From NCBI RefSeq assembly GCF_025751515.1, contig NZ_JAOWLE010000004.1, forward strand, positions 216,445-280,444: 64,000 bases of DNA, written 5' to 3'. The translations under genes were made by a program, and so were the position numbers. The stretch's first letter is position 1, and each line of letters opens with the position of its first letter. The stretch comes from Actibacterium sp. XHP0104. Lineage in GTDB: Bacteria > Pseudomonadota > Alphaproteobacteria > Rhodobacterales > Rhodobacteraceae. This document shows, piece by piece, positions 30,339-39,733 of the stretch. The notes beneath the pieces are model-generated. The model had not been told where the DNA came from, made no database searches, and saw only the letters and a program-made list of their open reading frames with translations.

Positions 30339-31547
30339 TCAGAGATCCTCGCCAAAGCCAAAAGTCTCGGTCACATAGTCGATATCCTTATCGCCCCGGC
30401 CCGACAGGTTGATCAGGATCGACTTGCCCGGGTTCTTGGGCGCCTCGCGCATGGCAAAGGCCACGGCATGGGCGCTTTCCAGCGCGGGGATGATGCCTTC
30501 GTGGCGCGACAGGGCAAAGAACGCGTTCAGCGCCTCTTTGTCGTCGCAGGCGGTATAGTTGGCCTTGCCCGTGCGATAGAGATAGGCGTGTTCCGGCCCG
30601 ACGCCGGGGTAATCAAGGCCCGAGGCAACGGTGTGCACCGGCGCGGGTTCGCCGTTTTCGTCCTTTAGCACCATCGTGCGGAAGCCGTGAATATCGCCAT
30701 CCTCGCCAAAGGTGATGGTGGCGGCGTGATCGCCCAGCTTCGACGAGGTGCCCAGCGGCTCTACCCCGTAAAGGGCCACGTCTTCGTCATCGATGAACCC
30801 GGCAAACAGGCCCATCGCGTTCGATCCGCCGCCGACGCAGGCAGCAACCATGTCGGGCAGCTGGCCGGTCATTTCCATGAACTGCTCGCGCGCCTCGATG
30901 CCGACGACATGCTGGAAATCGCGGACCATCATCGGGAAGGGATGCGGCCCCACGACAGACCCGATCGCGAACAGCGCCGTATCGGCCTGGCCCAGATAGG
31001 ATTGGAACGCGCTGTCCACGGCCTCTTTCAGCGACCGCCCGCCAAAGCCCACCGGCACCACGGTCGCGCCCAACAGTTTCATCCGGGTGACGTTCGGCGC
31101 CTCTTTGGCGATGTCGATCTCGCCCATGTGAATTTCGCACTCCATGCCGAAATAGGCCGCCGCGGTGGCCAGCGCCACGCCGTGCTGACCGGCGCCGGTT
31201 TCGGCCATCAGCTTGGTCTTGCCCATATGCTTGGCCAGCAGCGCCTCGGCCATGCAGTGGTTCAGCTTGTGCGCGCCGGTGTGGTTCAAGTCTTCGCGCT
31301 TGGCATAGATCTGCGCACCGCCGGCCATGTTCGACAGGTTCTTCAGATGCGACACCGGGGTCGGGCGGCCCTGGAAATGCTTGCGGATATAGCGCAGGTC
31401 GCGGATGAACTCGGACGATTTCGAGATCTTCTCATAGGCCTCACGGATCTCTTTGAAATGCGGCTCCAGCGGCGGGGGCAGCATCGCGCCGCCATATTCA
31501 CCGAAATAGCCATCCTTGGTGGGGGTCGTCTTGAGATAAGAGGTCAT
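30339..31547 (-). CDS. Tryptophan synthase beta-like protein (orphan TrpB)
   Basis: A 402-residue PLP enzyme of the TrpB family. The PLP lysine is Lys94 in [14 protein letters not shown], the catalytic Glu lies in AETGAGQHG, the phosphate loop is GGGSNAMG, and [10 protein letters not shown] holds the conserved Asp. The segment after the COMM domain start departs from canonical TrpB (no RDWV block). No trpA or trpF is adjacent, unlike the usual trpFBA operon. It may be the tryptophan enzyme or a paralogue making Trp or analogues from indole. Confidence 0.8.
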   Translation of the reverse strand: MTSYLKTTPTKDGYFGEYGGAMLPPPLEPHFKEIREAYEKISKSSEFIRDLRYIRKHFQGRPTPVSHLKNLSNMAGGAQIYAKREDLNHTGAHKLNHCMAEALLAKHMGKTKLMAETGAGQHGVALATAAAYFGMECEIHMGEIDIAKEAPNVTRMKLLGATVVPVGFGGRSLKEAVDSAFQSYLGQADTALFAIGSVVGPHPFPMMVRDFQHVVGIEAREQFMEMTGQLPDMVAACVGGGSNAMGLFAGFIDDEDVALYGVEPLGTSSKLGDHAATITFGEDGDIHGFRTMVLKDENGEPAPVHTVASGLDYPGVGPEHAYLYRTGKANYTACDDKEALNAFFALSRHEGIIPALESAHAVAFAMREAPKNPGKSILINLSGRGDKDIDYVTETFGFGEDL

Positions 31548-31796
31548 GTGTCACTGTCCCGGGTTTTCGTTTCATTCGATATGACAATTCCCCGATAGGC
31601 GCGGCAAGCCCAGTTTTCGCCCGACGCCCGAAAAACAGGCACACAAGGCCCCAACCCGCCCAATGATGACCCTGCGGCACGGGGAATCACGGCCGATATT
31701 TTCCCTTTGTGCCCGCCCGCCTAGCCGCTAGTCTTTGGTCCGAGGCTGCAAAAGGCCTAGTAAACCGGCGTCAAGCCAACAGGTAGGAGAGAATTT

Positions 31797-32138
31797 ATGG
31801 GTAAGCGCGACGATCTGATCGCAAAGTATGCCGATGACCTGAAAAACAAATGCGGTATCACGCCGGATATGGACCTGCTGACCAAGGTCACCATCGGCTG
31901 TGGCCCGGCGATCTATGACGCCGATGCCTCGACCGTTGCCGCCTCGCAGGAAAGCGAGCTGGAAACCGTCAAGAACAATTTCCTCATCAAAAAGCTGGGC
32001 CTGGCTGACGGCCCCGAACTGATGGATGCGATCAATTCGGTCGTCGAAACCTATGGCCAGTCCGAGCGCAACAAATACCGCGCCGTGGTCTATTACATGC
32101 TGACCAAGCATTTCGGCAAAGAGTCGATCTACGGCTGA
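31797..32138 (+). CDS. DUF2853 family protein
   Basis: A 113-residue small acidic cytosolic protein with no membrane segment, recognised as DUF2853 by its length and its C-terminal YGQSERNKYRAVVYYMLTKH block. Function unknown. A strong ribosome-binding site (GGTAGGAGAG) suggests high expression. It is a single gene after a 249-bp non-coding gap in which I see no other gene, and it is followed by its own terminator. Confidence 0.85.
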   Translation: MGKRDDLIAKYADDLKNKCGITPDMDLLTKVTIGCGPAIYDADASTVAASQESELETVKNNFLIKKLGLADGPELMDAINSVVETYGQSERNKYRAVVYYMLTKHFGKESIYG

Positions 32139-32158
32139 TCAACCCAAAGCCGACCCAG

Positions 32159-32183
32159 CGCCCGCCCATTGTGGCGGGCGTTT
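32159..32183 (+). terminator. Intrinsic terminator of the DUF2853 gene
   Basis: The 8-bp stem CGCCCGCC / GGCGGGCG with a 6-nt loop is followed by TTT, starting 20 bp after the stop codon. Confidence 0.75.
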
Positions 32184-32189
32184 GCGTTT

Positions 32190-32372
32190 CTGCTTCGTTA
32201 ACATACTGATTTAGCTTAAATTCTTGGTATTTCGAATTTGCGCGGCGTGCCCGAATGCCGTATCAATCCTGTGTCAGGCCAGGATGGCCGGACCCTTATA
32301 CAGAACACGTGTGGTGCAATGGGAGCACGTGGGGTGGATGGAGGGTTCCGGTGGTCCGGGGCCCTCCATTTT
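32190..32372 (+). ncRNA. Candidate small RNA ending at a strong terminator
   Basis: About 180 bp without an open frame follows the previous terminator and ends with a perfect 8-bp stem ATGGAGGG / CCCTCCAT (32338-32345 and 32362-32369). The loop contains an inner CCGG/CCGG stem, and a TTTTA run follows. The T run makes it a plus-strand terminator, yet the only downstream gene is convergent, so a separate transcript must end here. No clear promoter or known RNA family is recognised. The 5' end is a guess. Confidence 0.4.
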
Positions 32373-32380
32373 ATGTCAGA

Positions 32381-32800
32381 TCAGGCACTAATCCCGCCCA
32401 ATTCGCAGATGATCTGCCATTCGGCGTCGGTCACGGGCTGCACCGACAGGCGCGAGTTGTTGACCAGCACCATATCGGCCAGCCGCGGATCGGCCTTGCA
32501 CATGTCCAGCGTCACCGGGGTTTCCAGCGCACGCACGGCCTTGATGTCCACGCATTCCCAGCGCGGGTCATCGGTCTTGCTGTCAGGATGGGCCTCGGCG
32601 ATCACCTCGACCACGCCGACGATGCGCTTTTCATTGACCGAGTGATAAAAGAACCCCAGATCGCCGATCTTCATCGCCCGCATGTTGTTGCGCGCCTGAT
32701 AGTTGCGCACGCCGTCCCATTCCTCGCCGGCATCGCCCTTGGCAACCTGGTCATCCCAGCCCCAGGTGTTGGGCTCGGATTTGAACAACCAATAGGCCAT
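32381..32800 (-). CDS. EVE-domain protein
   Basis: A 139-residue EVE/PUA-fold protein, recognised by the N-terminal YWLFKSEPNTWGWDDQ, the WDGVRNYQARNNMR block and FYHS. EVE domains bind modified bases in nucleic acids. In this common stand-alone form (thymocyte nuclear protein 1-like) the ligand is unknown. The start overlaps the YciI-like gene stop by one base, in a gpsA-YciI-EVE string. Confidence 0.92.
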   Translation of the reverse strand: MAYWLFKSEPNTWGWDDQVAKGDAGEEWDGVRNYQARNNMRAMKIGDLGFFYHSVNEKRIVGVVEVIAEAHPDSKTDDPRWECVDIKAVRALETPVTLDMCKADPRLADMVLVNNSRLSVQPVTDAEWQIICELGGISA

Positions 32801-33075
32801 CAGCCGATCACCCGGTTCCAGTGCTGGATCGTGACGCTGTCGAACAGCCCGGCCTTGGCATAGGGGTCCCCCGCGGCCCAGTCATTGGCGGCGGTCATGT
32901 CGGCCAGATCCAGAATCAGCAACGAGCCGCACATCTCGCCCGCGTCGCTGAGGAACGGGCCGGCCTGCTGAACGACGCCAGTTTCCTTGAGATAGGCCAG
33001 ATGGGCGTCGCGGTTGGCTTTACGGGTCTCCAGGTGGCCGGGTTTGTCACGGCAGATCACGGCAAAAAGCGGCAT
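32800..33075 (-). CDS. YciI-like protein
   Basis: A 91-residue protein of the YciI family (ferredoxin-like fold), with the N-terminal FAVICRDKPGHLETR, the GPFLSD motif and the terminal WAAGDPYAKAGLF block with the conserved His/Asp features. Function unknown; members may be small hydrolases. It directly follows gpsA with no spacer. Confidence 0.9.
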   Translation of the reverse strand: MPLFAVICRDKPGHLETRKANRDAHLAYLKETGVVQQAGPFLSDAGEMCGSLLILDLADMTAANDWAAGDPYAKAGLFDSVTIQHWNRVIG

Positions 33076-34047
33076 TCATTCCTCCTTGAGCGGGCGCGAC
33101 AACAGCGCACCCGTGGCATCCGATATGGTGCAGTTTCCATCCAGAACCGCCGCCACCATCGTGGTCAGCGGCATGTCGATTTCGCGCGCGCGCGCCAGCT
33201 TGGCCACCGCGCGCGCGGTCGAGGCGCCCTCGACCGTGACCTTGGCATCAAAGCCTTGACCCCGCCCCAGCGCCAGCCCGAACCGAAAGTTGCGCGACTG
33301 TTCCGAGGTGCAGGTCAGCACCAGGTCGCCCAGGCCCGACAGGCCGGAAAGCGTCTCTGTTTCAGCCCCAAGCGCCTTTGCAAGGCGCTGCATCTCGGCA
33401 AATCCACGGGTCATCGTGGCGGCGCGGGCGCTGTCGCCCAGCCCGGCGCCGATGACAATGCCGCTGGCAATCGCGATCACGTTTTTCAGCGCGCCGCCCA
33501 GCTCGGCCCCGGTGGTGTCGGGGCTGCGATAAAGCCGCAGCACAGGCGTAGACAGCAGGGCCTGCATCCGCGCGCCGGCGGCCCTGTCGGCGCAGGCCAG
33601 CGTCAGCGCCGTCGGCAACCCGCGCGCGATATCGGCGGCAAAGCTGGGCCCGGTCAGGATCGCGGCGGCTGAGGCGGGGCAGACCTGCGCGATGATCGCG
33701 GTCGGCCCAGTGCCAGTTTGCAGGGAAATCCCCTTGCAACAGGCAATCAGCGGCAGCCCGTCGAACACCGCGCGGTTGTCGGCCAGAAAGCCCGCCAGGG
33801 CCTGCATCGGCACGGCCAAAAGGATAGCATCCAGACCGCCCAGATCTGCGATTTCAGCCGTAACAGTGACGCTTTCGGGCAGATCGACACCGGGCAAACG
33901 CGCGGCGTTGCGCCGGGTTTGTTGCATGCGGGCAGCGTGATCGGCGTCGCGAGCCCACAGGGTGACGGGCGTGCCCGCGCGGCCCAGCGCAATGGCCAGA
34001 GCCGTGCCGAATGCGCCTGCGCCTGCGATGCCGATGCCCTGTGTCAT
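33076..34047 (-). CDS. gpsA: NAD(P)-dependent glycerol-3-phosphate dehydrogenase
   Basis: A 323-residue enzyme that reduces dihydroxyacetone phosphate to sn-glycerol-3-phosphate for phospholipid synthesis. The Rossmann motif [10 protein letters not shown] is at the N-terminus, with the catalytic Lys in [13 protein letters not shown] and GLGDLVLTC in the C-terminal domain. Coupled to tsaD by an ATGA overlap and abutting the YciI-like gene. Confidence 0.97.
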   Translation of the reverse strand: MTQGIGIAGAGAFGTALAIALGRAGTPVTLWARDADHAARMQQTRRNAARLPGVDLPESVTVTAEIADLGGLDAILLAVPMQALAGFLADNRAVFDGLPLIACCKGISLQTGTGPTAIIAQVCPASAAAILTGPSFAADIARGLPTALTLACADRAAGARMQALLSTPVLRLYRSPDTTGAELGGALKNVIAIASGIVIGAGLGDSARAATMTRGFAEMQRLAKALGAETETLSGLSGLGDLVLTCTSEQSRNFRFGLALGRGQGFDAKVTVEGASTARAVAKLARAREIDMPLTTMVAAVLDGNCTISDATGALLSRPLKEE

Positions 34048-35141
34048 GCCTTGGCCCCCTTCTTGCCCGATCCAAGCATTGCGGGGCTGGTCTTGTCCAG
34101 TGGCCAGCGCGGGCGGGCGGCCAGATCCATGCCGCTGGTCTGGCCAGCGCGATACAGCTCAACCCCCGCCCAGGCGATCATCGCGGCATTATCGGTGCAC
34201 AGGCTTAGCGGCGGGGCGACGAAACGGGTGCCTGTCTCGGCGCAAATCGTCTCTAACTTGGCCCGAATGGCACTATTCGCGGCGACGCCACCAGCAACGG
34301 CCAACACCGGATCGGCGGGCGAAAGCGTCAGGTATTCCTCAATCGCCCGGCGCGATTTTTCGGCCAGAACATCGCGCACGGCGGCCTGGAACCCCGCACA
34401 CAGATCGGTGCGGTCTTGCACGGTAATCCCGCCTTTTTCGTCAACGATCTGGTCGCGGGCGCGCAGCAGGGCGGTTTTCAGCCCGGAAAATGACATGTCA
34501 CAACCGGGCCGGTTCAGCAGCGGGCGCGGAAATTTGAAACGGCTCTCGTCCCCGCGCGCGGCCTCGGCCTCGACCGAGGGGCCGCCGGGTTGGGGCAGGC
34601 CCAGCAGGCGTGCGGTTTTGTCAAAAGCCTCGCCGGGGGCGTCGTCTATCGTGCCGCCAAGACGGGTGAAATCTTGCGCGCCGCGCACCAAAAGAAACTG
34701 ACAATGCCCGCCCGACACCAAGAGCATCAGGTAAGGAAAGCGCAAATCGTCGGTCAGCCGAGGCGTAAGCGCGTGGCCTGCCAGGTGGTTCACCCCGATC
34801 AGCGGCTTGCCCGCGCCGGCAGCCAGCCCCTTGGCGCACATCACCCCCGACAGCACGCCGCCGATCAGCCCCGGCCCGGCAGTCACGGCGATGGCATCGA
34901 TCTGCGCTAGGGTCAGATTGGCCTGAATCAGAGCCTGTTCCACGCAAATATCCAGTTTTTCGGCATGGGCACGGGCGGCGATTTCGGGCACGACGCCGCC
35001 ATAGGCTGCGTGCAGTTCGGTCTGCCCGGCCACGACCGACGACAGGATCTCGGCCGGCTCACCCTCGATATGGCGCAGCACGGCCGCCGCGGTATCGTCG
35101 CAGCTGCTTTCCAACCCCAGTATTGTCAGTGGCTTGTTCAT
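34044..35141 (-). CDS. tsaD: TsaD, tRNA t6A transferase
   Basis: A 365-residue ASKHA-fold protein that transfers threonylcarbamoyl to A37 of tRNA. N-terminal [13 protein letters not shown], the metal-binding HxxxH (NHLAGH) and the [10 protein letters not shown] nucleotide motif are clear. I start at the ATG whose product begins just before the LGLESSCD strand; a further upstream extension would run into the divergent hemD leader. It overlaps gpsA by ATGA. Confidence 0.97.
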   Translation of the reverse strand: MNKPLTILGLESSCDDTAAAVLRHIEGEPAEILSSVVAGQTELHAAYGGVVPEIAARAHAEKLDICVEQALIQANLTLAQIDAIAVTAGPGLIGGVLSGVMCAKGLAAGAGKPLIGVNHLAGHALTPRLTDDLRFPYLMLLVSGGHCQFLLVRGAQDFTRLGGTIDDAPGEAFDKTARLLGLPQPGGPSVEAEAARGDESRFKFPRPLLNRPGCDMSFSGLKTALLRARDQIVDEKGGITVQDRTDLCAGFQAAVRDVLAEKSRRAIEEYLTLSPADPVLAVAGGVAANSAIRAKLETICAETGTRFVAPPLSLCTDNAAMIAWAGVELYRAGQTSGMDLAARPRWPLDKTSPAMLGSGKKGAKA

Positions 35142-35215
35142 GGCCCGACCGTTGCACGCTTTCCCTTGGGCAGGTAACACCGAGGAAGGTTTCACACAAT
35201 CCCGGCAGGCAATTC

Positions 35216-35926
35216 GTGACCCAAGGCCCGACCCCGATCATCCTGACGCGCCCCTGGGAGCAGGGCCAGGAATTTGCCGCGCGCCTGGCTGACGTGTTGC
35301 CTGGCACCCCGGTCATCCTGTCGCCCGTGATGCGGATCGAGCCGCTGCCCGCAGACAATCTGCCCGAGGCAGAGGCGGTGATTCTCAGTTCGACCAACGC
35401 GGTGCCTGCGGTCGCGGGGCAGCGGATTGTGGCCTATTGCGTCGGGCCGCGCACCGCCCGCGCCGCGCAAGAGGCAGGGCTGCAGGCGGTTGACTGCGGC
35501 GGCGATGCCGAGGCGCTGGTGGCCACGCTGACCCATATCGCGCCAAAGGGCCGCTTGCTGCATCTGCGGGGCGAGCACGCGCGGGGCGAGATCTGCGCCC
35601 GCCTGAATGCAGCGGGGCTGCGGTGCGACGAACAGGTGGTTTACAGGCAAGTTCCGCAGGAATTGAGCCGAAATGCGCGTGATGCGCTGGCTGGTGCCGG
35701 GCCGGTTGTGCTGCCACTCTTTTCGCCCCGTTCGGCGCGATTGCTGAGCGCGCGATGCGCGGATGCGCGGGCAGGGCTGGTGTTGGTGGCGATCAGCGAA
35801 GCCGCGTTGCAGGCCTGGGAGAGCCCCGCGCCCCGGCATGCGGTGGTCGCGCAAAAGCCCAATGCCGAGGCGATGTTGCAGGCGATCACGGCGCTATTTG
35901 CCGCGCCGGGCCGCCTTGAGGGTTGA
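35216..35926 (+). CDS. hemD: Uroporphyrinogen-III synthase
   Basis: A 236-residue HemD-type protein that closes hydroxymethylbilane to uroporphyrinogen III. Sequence is weakly conserved, as usual for the family; recognisable parts are ILTRPWEQG at the N-terminus, the VILSSTNAV segment and YCVGPRTA. The start is a GTG with GCAGG 7 nt upstream. It is divergent from tsaD. hemC, often beside it in this locus, is absent here. It is followed by mic60 and hemY. Confidence 0.87.
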   Translation: MTQGPTPIILTRPWEQGQEFAARLADVLPGTPVILSPVMRIEPLPADNLPEAEAVILSSTNAVPAVAGQRIVAYCVGPRTARAAQEAGLQAVDCGGDAEALVATLTHIAPKGRLLHLRGEHARGEICARLNAAGLRCDEQVVYRQVPQELSRNARDALAGAGPVVLPLFSPRSARLLSARCADARAGLVLVAISEAALQAWESPAPRHAVVAQKPNAEAMLQAITALFAAPGRLEG

Positions 35927-36001
35927 AAGGCACAAGGCTAGGCTTGTGTTACGGGGCCTGTGCCGCGACAGTAGGAACAAAGAATTTCAGGGGGTGGCTT
36001 G

Positions 36002-37255
36002 GTGACTGATTCCGACAAGAAAACTCAGCCCGAGGATGCAGATGCTGTCGCGGAAGGCAAAGATGCCGTGACCGAACAGACGGCAGAGCCCGATCCGGCA
36101 CCCGAGGCCATGTCCGAGGTCGAAGAGGCCGAGATCGTCGAGGATGCCGATCATGAGCCCTCCGAGGACACTGATACCGAGGAAACGGCCGAGGCCGAAG
36201 ACTCCGCGCCCGACGAGCCGCCTGCACCCATCGTGACGCCCCAGCCGCAAGCCGAAAGCTCGGGGTCTGGCGGCGGGTTCCTGGCCACCGCACTTGGCGG
36301 CGTCGTTGCGGCGGCGATCGGGTTTGGTGTGGCGCAATTCCTGGGCCCCGATCTGATGGGGTCTGGTTCCGATGAGGCCGTCAAGGCCCAGGCGGCCGAG
36401 ATTGCCGCGCTTGAAAAGCGTCTGAACGGGCTAGAGGCCGCCCCGGCCCCCGCCCCGCAATCGGATGAGGCTATGGCCGCGATCGCCCAGCTGCAAACCG
36501 CCATTTCAGCCGAAATAGAGACTGTTTCGACCCGGATCTCCGATATAGATGCCCAGGTTTCGGCCTTGTCCGACCGCCTGACCGAGGTCGAGGCCCGCCC
36601 CGCTGTCATCGGTGGTGGCGATGGCGTGGCTGCCGCAGCCTATGATCAGGAACTGGCCGCGATGCGCACCGCGCTGGACGAACAGCGCGCCCGGAACGAG
36701 GCCCTTGCCGCCGAGGTTGAACAGGCCGCCAGCGCCGCTTCGGCCGAGCTGAACGCCGCCACTGAAAATGCCCGCGCGCTGGAACAAAGCGCCGCGATGA
36801 TGCGCATCCACGCCTCGCTGGAAACCGGCGGCGGGTTTGCCGGGGCGTTGTCGGCCTTTGACGGCGCCGCGATTAGCCCCGCCCTGGCGCAGGCCGCGCA
36901 GGATGGCGTGCCGACCGTGGCCCAGTTGCAGGCCAGCTATGTGCCGTCTGCGCGCGAAGCCCTGGCCGCGTCGCGCAAGGCGCAGATGGGCGATAGCGCG
37001 ACAGACAGGCTTGGCTCGTTCCTGCGGTCGCAGGTGGGCGCCCGGTCGCTGACCCCGCGCGAAGGGGCTGACCCCGACGCGGTGCTGTCACGTGCCGAGG
37101 CCGCAGTTTCGACCGGGGATCTGGCCACCGCCTTGGCCGAGATCGCCACCCTGCCCGAGGCCGGGCAGGCCGCCATGGCCGATTGGGTCGCGCAGGCGCA
37201 GCTGCGGCTGGATGCCCTGACCGGCGCCCAGGCCCTTGCGGCCAGCCTGAACTAA
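36002..37255 (+). CDS. Mitofilin/Mic60-like membrane protein
   Basis: A 417-residue protein starting at GTG. It has an acidic N-terminal 90 residues, one membrane helix (about 95-117, GGVVAAAIGFGVAQFLG), a long coiled coil (about 130-260) and a C-terminal mitofilin domain. Alphaproteobacterial Mic60 sits between hemD and hemY, exactly as here, and shapes inner-membrane curvature. Function is inferred from family and synteny. Confidence 0.83.
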   Translation: MTDSDKKTQPEDADAVAEGKDAVTEQTAEPDPAPEAMSEVEEAEIVEDADHEPSEDTDTEETAEAEDSAPDEPPAPIVTPQPQAESSGSGGGFLATALGGVVAAAIGFGVAQFLGPDLMGSGSDEAVKAQAAEIAALEKRLNGLEAAPAPAPQSDEAMAAIAQLQTAISAEIETVSTRISDIDAQVSALSDRLTEVEARPAVIGGGDGVAAAAYDQELAAMRTALDEQRARNEALAAEVEQAASAASAELNAATENARALEQSAAMMRIHASLETGGGFAGALSAFDGAAISPALAQAAQDGVPTVAQLQASYVPSAREALAASRKAQMGDSATDRLGSFLRSQVGARSLTPREGADPDAVLSRAEAAVSTGDLATALAEIATLPEAGQAAMADWVAQAQLRLDALTGAQALAASLN

Positions 37256-37267
37256 GGGAGAACCGGA

Positions 37268-38833
37268 ATGCTGTGGTCCTTGTTCAAGATCCTGCTGTTT
37301 GTCGTGCTGGTGGCCGTTCTGACCATCGGTGCCGGCCTGTTGATGGAAAGCCAGGAAGGCATCCGCATCGCGCTGGCCGGGTGGGAATTCACCCTTGGGC
37401 CGCTTCAGGCGGTGATCGTGGCGGGCGGGCTGCTGGTTGTGGTCTGGCTGGTGCTGAAACTGCTGGGCCTGCTGCTGGCGGTGCTGAAATTCATCAGTGG
37501 TGACGAAACCGCCATCACCCGCTATTTCAGCCGTTCGCGTGAACGGCGCGGGTTCCAGGCGCTGGCCGACGGTATGATGGCGCTGGCCTCGGGCGATGGG
37601 CGCGAGGCGATCTCCAAAGCGGGCAAGGCCGAGCGGCTGTTGAACCGCCCCGAGCTGACCAACCTGTTGACCGCGCAGGCGGCAGAGCTGGCGGGCGACC
37701 GCAAAAAGGCGGAACAGACCTACAAGCTGTTGCTGCAAGATGACCGCACCCGCTTTGTCGGCGTGCGCGGGATCATGAAGCAAAAGCTGGAAGACGGCGA
37801 CAAGGATGTGGCTCTGAAACTGGCCGAAAAGGCCTTTTCGATGAAGCCCGCCCATACTGAAACCCAGGATATCCTGCTGCGCCTTCAGGCCGAGAACGCC
37901 GATTGGACCGGCGCCCGGCGCACCCTGAACGCCAAGCTGAAATATGGCGCCCTGCCGCGCGATGTGCACAAACGCCGCGATGCGGTGCTGGCCCTGTCCG
38001 AGGCCAAGACCGTGCTGGACGAAGACAGCAGCATCGAGACCCGCGAGGCCGCGATCGAGGCCAACCGCCTGTCGCCCGACCTGATTCCGGCGGCGGTGAT
38101 GGCGGCGCGCAGCTATATCGAGAAGGGCAAGAACCGCTATGCGACGCGGGTGCTGAAAAAGGCCTGGGATGCCCAGCCGCACCCCGACCTGGCCACCGCT
38201 TTTGCCGAGATCGAGCCGGGCGAAACCCCCGCGCAGCGCATCAAACGGTTCCGCACCCTCAGCGTGATCCGCCCGCAGCACCCCGAGACCCGGATGCTGA
38301 TGGCAGAGCTGCATATCGCCGCCGAGGATTTCCCCGCCGCCCGCGAGGCGCTGGGCGATCTGATCGAAACCGATCCGACCGCACGGTCGCTGACGCTGAT
38401 GGCCGCAATCGAACGCGGTAAGGGTGCCGATGACAGCGTGGTGCGCGGCTGGCTGGCGCGGGCGCTGACCGCATCGCGCGGCCCGCAGTGGATCTGCGAC
38501 AATTGCGGCACTGTTCATGCCGGATGGGCGCCCGTCTGCAATGAATGCAAGGGCTTTGACACGCTCAGCTGGAAGACCGCGCCCGCCGCCTCGCAGGCTC
38601 TACCGCATTCGCTGGAGATGCTGCCGCTGATCATCGGGCCGACCGAGATGCCCAAGCCCGCCCCGACCAAGGTGGTCGAGGCCGTCGAGGCAGAGCCGGT
38701 CAATGAGGCGCCCGAAGACCACGCGCCGTCGCCCGATGCCGAGCCGGAAGATACCGCGCCCGCAAGCGACGATAGCGATGATATTTTCGGTGAGGTCGTG
38801 CAGGTGCCGCCGCGGGCCAAGGCCCAGGACTAG
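37268..38833 (+). CDS. HemY-type TPR membrane protein with C-terminal zinc ribbon
   Basis: A 521-residue protein with two N-terminal membrane helices (about 4-24 and 42-76), then TPR-like helical repeats to about residue 400. A C-terminal four-cysteine ribbon (CDNC ... CNEC, about residues 412-430) and an acidic Pro-rich tail follow. It matches the HemY_N family of heme operons, which is not the protoporphyrinogen oxidase of the same name. The TPR + ribbon build recalls LapB, suggesting a scaffold role. It lies 12 bp after mic60. Confidence 0.85.
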   Translation: MLWSLFKILLFVVLVAVLTIGAGLLMESQEGIRIALAGWEFTLGPLQAVIVAGGLLVVVWLVLKLLGLLLAVLKFISGDETAITRYFSRSRERRGFQALADGMMALASGDGREAISKAGKAERLLNRPELTNLLTAQAAELAGDRKKAEQTYKLLLQDDRTRFVGVRGIMKQKLEDGDKDVALKLAEKAFSMKPAHTETQDILLRLQAENADWTGARRTLNAKLKYGALPRDVHKRRDAVLALSEAKTVLDEDSSIETREAAIEANRLSPDLIPAAVMAARSYIEKGKNRYATRVLKKAWDAQPHPDLATAFAEIEPGETPAQRIKRFRTLSVIRPQHPETRMLMAELHIAAEDFPAAREALGDLIETDPTARSLTLMAAIERGKGADDSVVRGWLARALTASRGPQWICDNCGTVHAGWAPVCNECKGFDTLSWKTAPAASQALPHSLEMLPLIIGPTEMPKPAPTKVVEAVEAEPVNEAPEDHAPSPDAEPEDTAPASDDSDDIFGEVVQVPPRAKAQD

Positions 38834-38840
38834 GCGATCT

Positions 38841-38872
38841 GATCGCGGCGGGCAGACACGCCAGCCGCGATC
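38841..38872. terminator. Inverted repeat between convergent genes, probable terminator
   Basis: A 9-bp perfect stem GATCGCGGC / GCCGCGATC with a 14-nt loop lies between the stops of the hemY-type gene and phaZ. No T run follows on either strand, so intrinsic termination is only tentative. Confidence 0.4.
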
Positions 38873-38875
38873 GCA

Positions 38876-39730
38876 TTACGACAGAAAGGTGCTGACCAGC
38901 GCGCCGACCTGTTTCCGCTGCGTATACATCAGCAGATGCCCGGCATGGTACACATGCAGCTGCGCATTCGGGATCTTATGCGCCAGCAGCAGCTGATTGG
39001 TAATCGGAATCAGCCCGTCATACTGCCCGGCAATCACCAGGGTCTGTTGCTTGAGCCGGCGTAGCCAGGGCAGGCTGGTCCAGCTGCACATCGCGTTGAC
39101 CTGCGAGAAATAGCCCTCTGCCGAAGGCGCGATGGCGTGTTTGGAATATTCGCGGAAAATGCCCGGTTTCAGGATCGCCTCGCCGCCATACATCCACGGG
39201 CCGATGAAATTGCCATAGGCCTTGTTCATATAGCGCATCGGGAACAGGATTTCCGACAGCGCAATGGGCGTGCCCCACCAGCTGCCGATACCGCCGGCCG
39301 AGGTGATCGCCAGCACCAGTTTGCGCACGCGATCCGGTTCGTCATGGGCCAGCTGTTGCGACACCGAGCCGCCCCAGGAAATGCCCAGCACGTCGAACTG
39401 GCCGATGCCGATATGCGCCAGCAACTGGCGGATAAAGGCGGCATATTGCTGGATGCTGCGCACATGCGGCAGCATCTCGGACCGGCCGACGCCCGGAATG
39501 TCGAAGGCGATGATCGTGCGGCCGGGCAGCTCGCGGATCAGCGGAGCCAGGATCTCGATCGACTGGCCCAGCCCGTTGCACAGCAACAGCGGCGGCTGGT
39601 CGGCATCGCCGGGCCGCACGAAATAGCGGATGCTGGCACCGTCAATTTCGGTCGTGTGCAGCATCGACCGATCAAGCGTGTCGTCGGGGCCGGTGCCGTC
39701 GGAAAGGGTGGTCTGTGCGGTATTCAGCAT
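38876..39730 (-). CDS. phaZ: Intracellular poly(3-hydroxyalkanoate) depolymerase
   Basis: A 284-residue alpha/beta hydrolase. The oxyanion strand LLLCNGLGQSIEIL, FDIPGVGRSE and the nucleophile GISWGGSVSQQLAH closely follow the pseudomonad PhaZ pattern, as does the C-terminal IPNAQLHVYHAGHLLMYT with the catalytic His. Only 3 bp separate it from phaC, so synthesis and mobilisation of granules share a transcript. A longer N-terminus than usual (about 25 residues) is present. Confidence 0.83.
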   Translation of the reverse strand: MLNTAQTTLSDGTGPDDTLDRSMLHTTEIDGASIRYFVRPGDADQPPLLLCNGLGQSIEILAPLIRELPGRTIIAFDIPGVGRSEMLPHVRSIQQYAAFIRQLLAHIGIGQFDVLGISWGGSVSQQLAHDEPDRVRKLVLAITSAGGIGSWWGTPIALSEILFPMRYMNKAYGNFIGPWMYGGEAILKPGIFREYSKHAIAPSAEGYFSQVNAMCSWTSLPWLRRLKQQTLVIAGQYDGLIPITNQLLLAHKIPNAQLHVYHAGHLLMYTQRKQVGALVSTFLS

Positions 39731-39733
39731 GCG

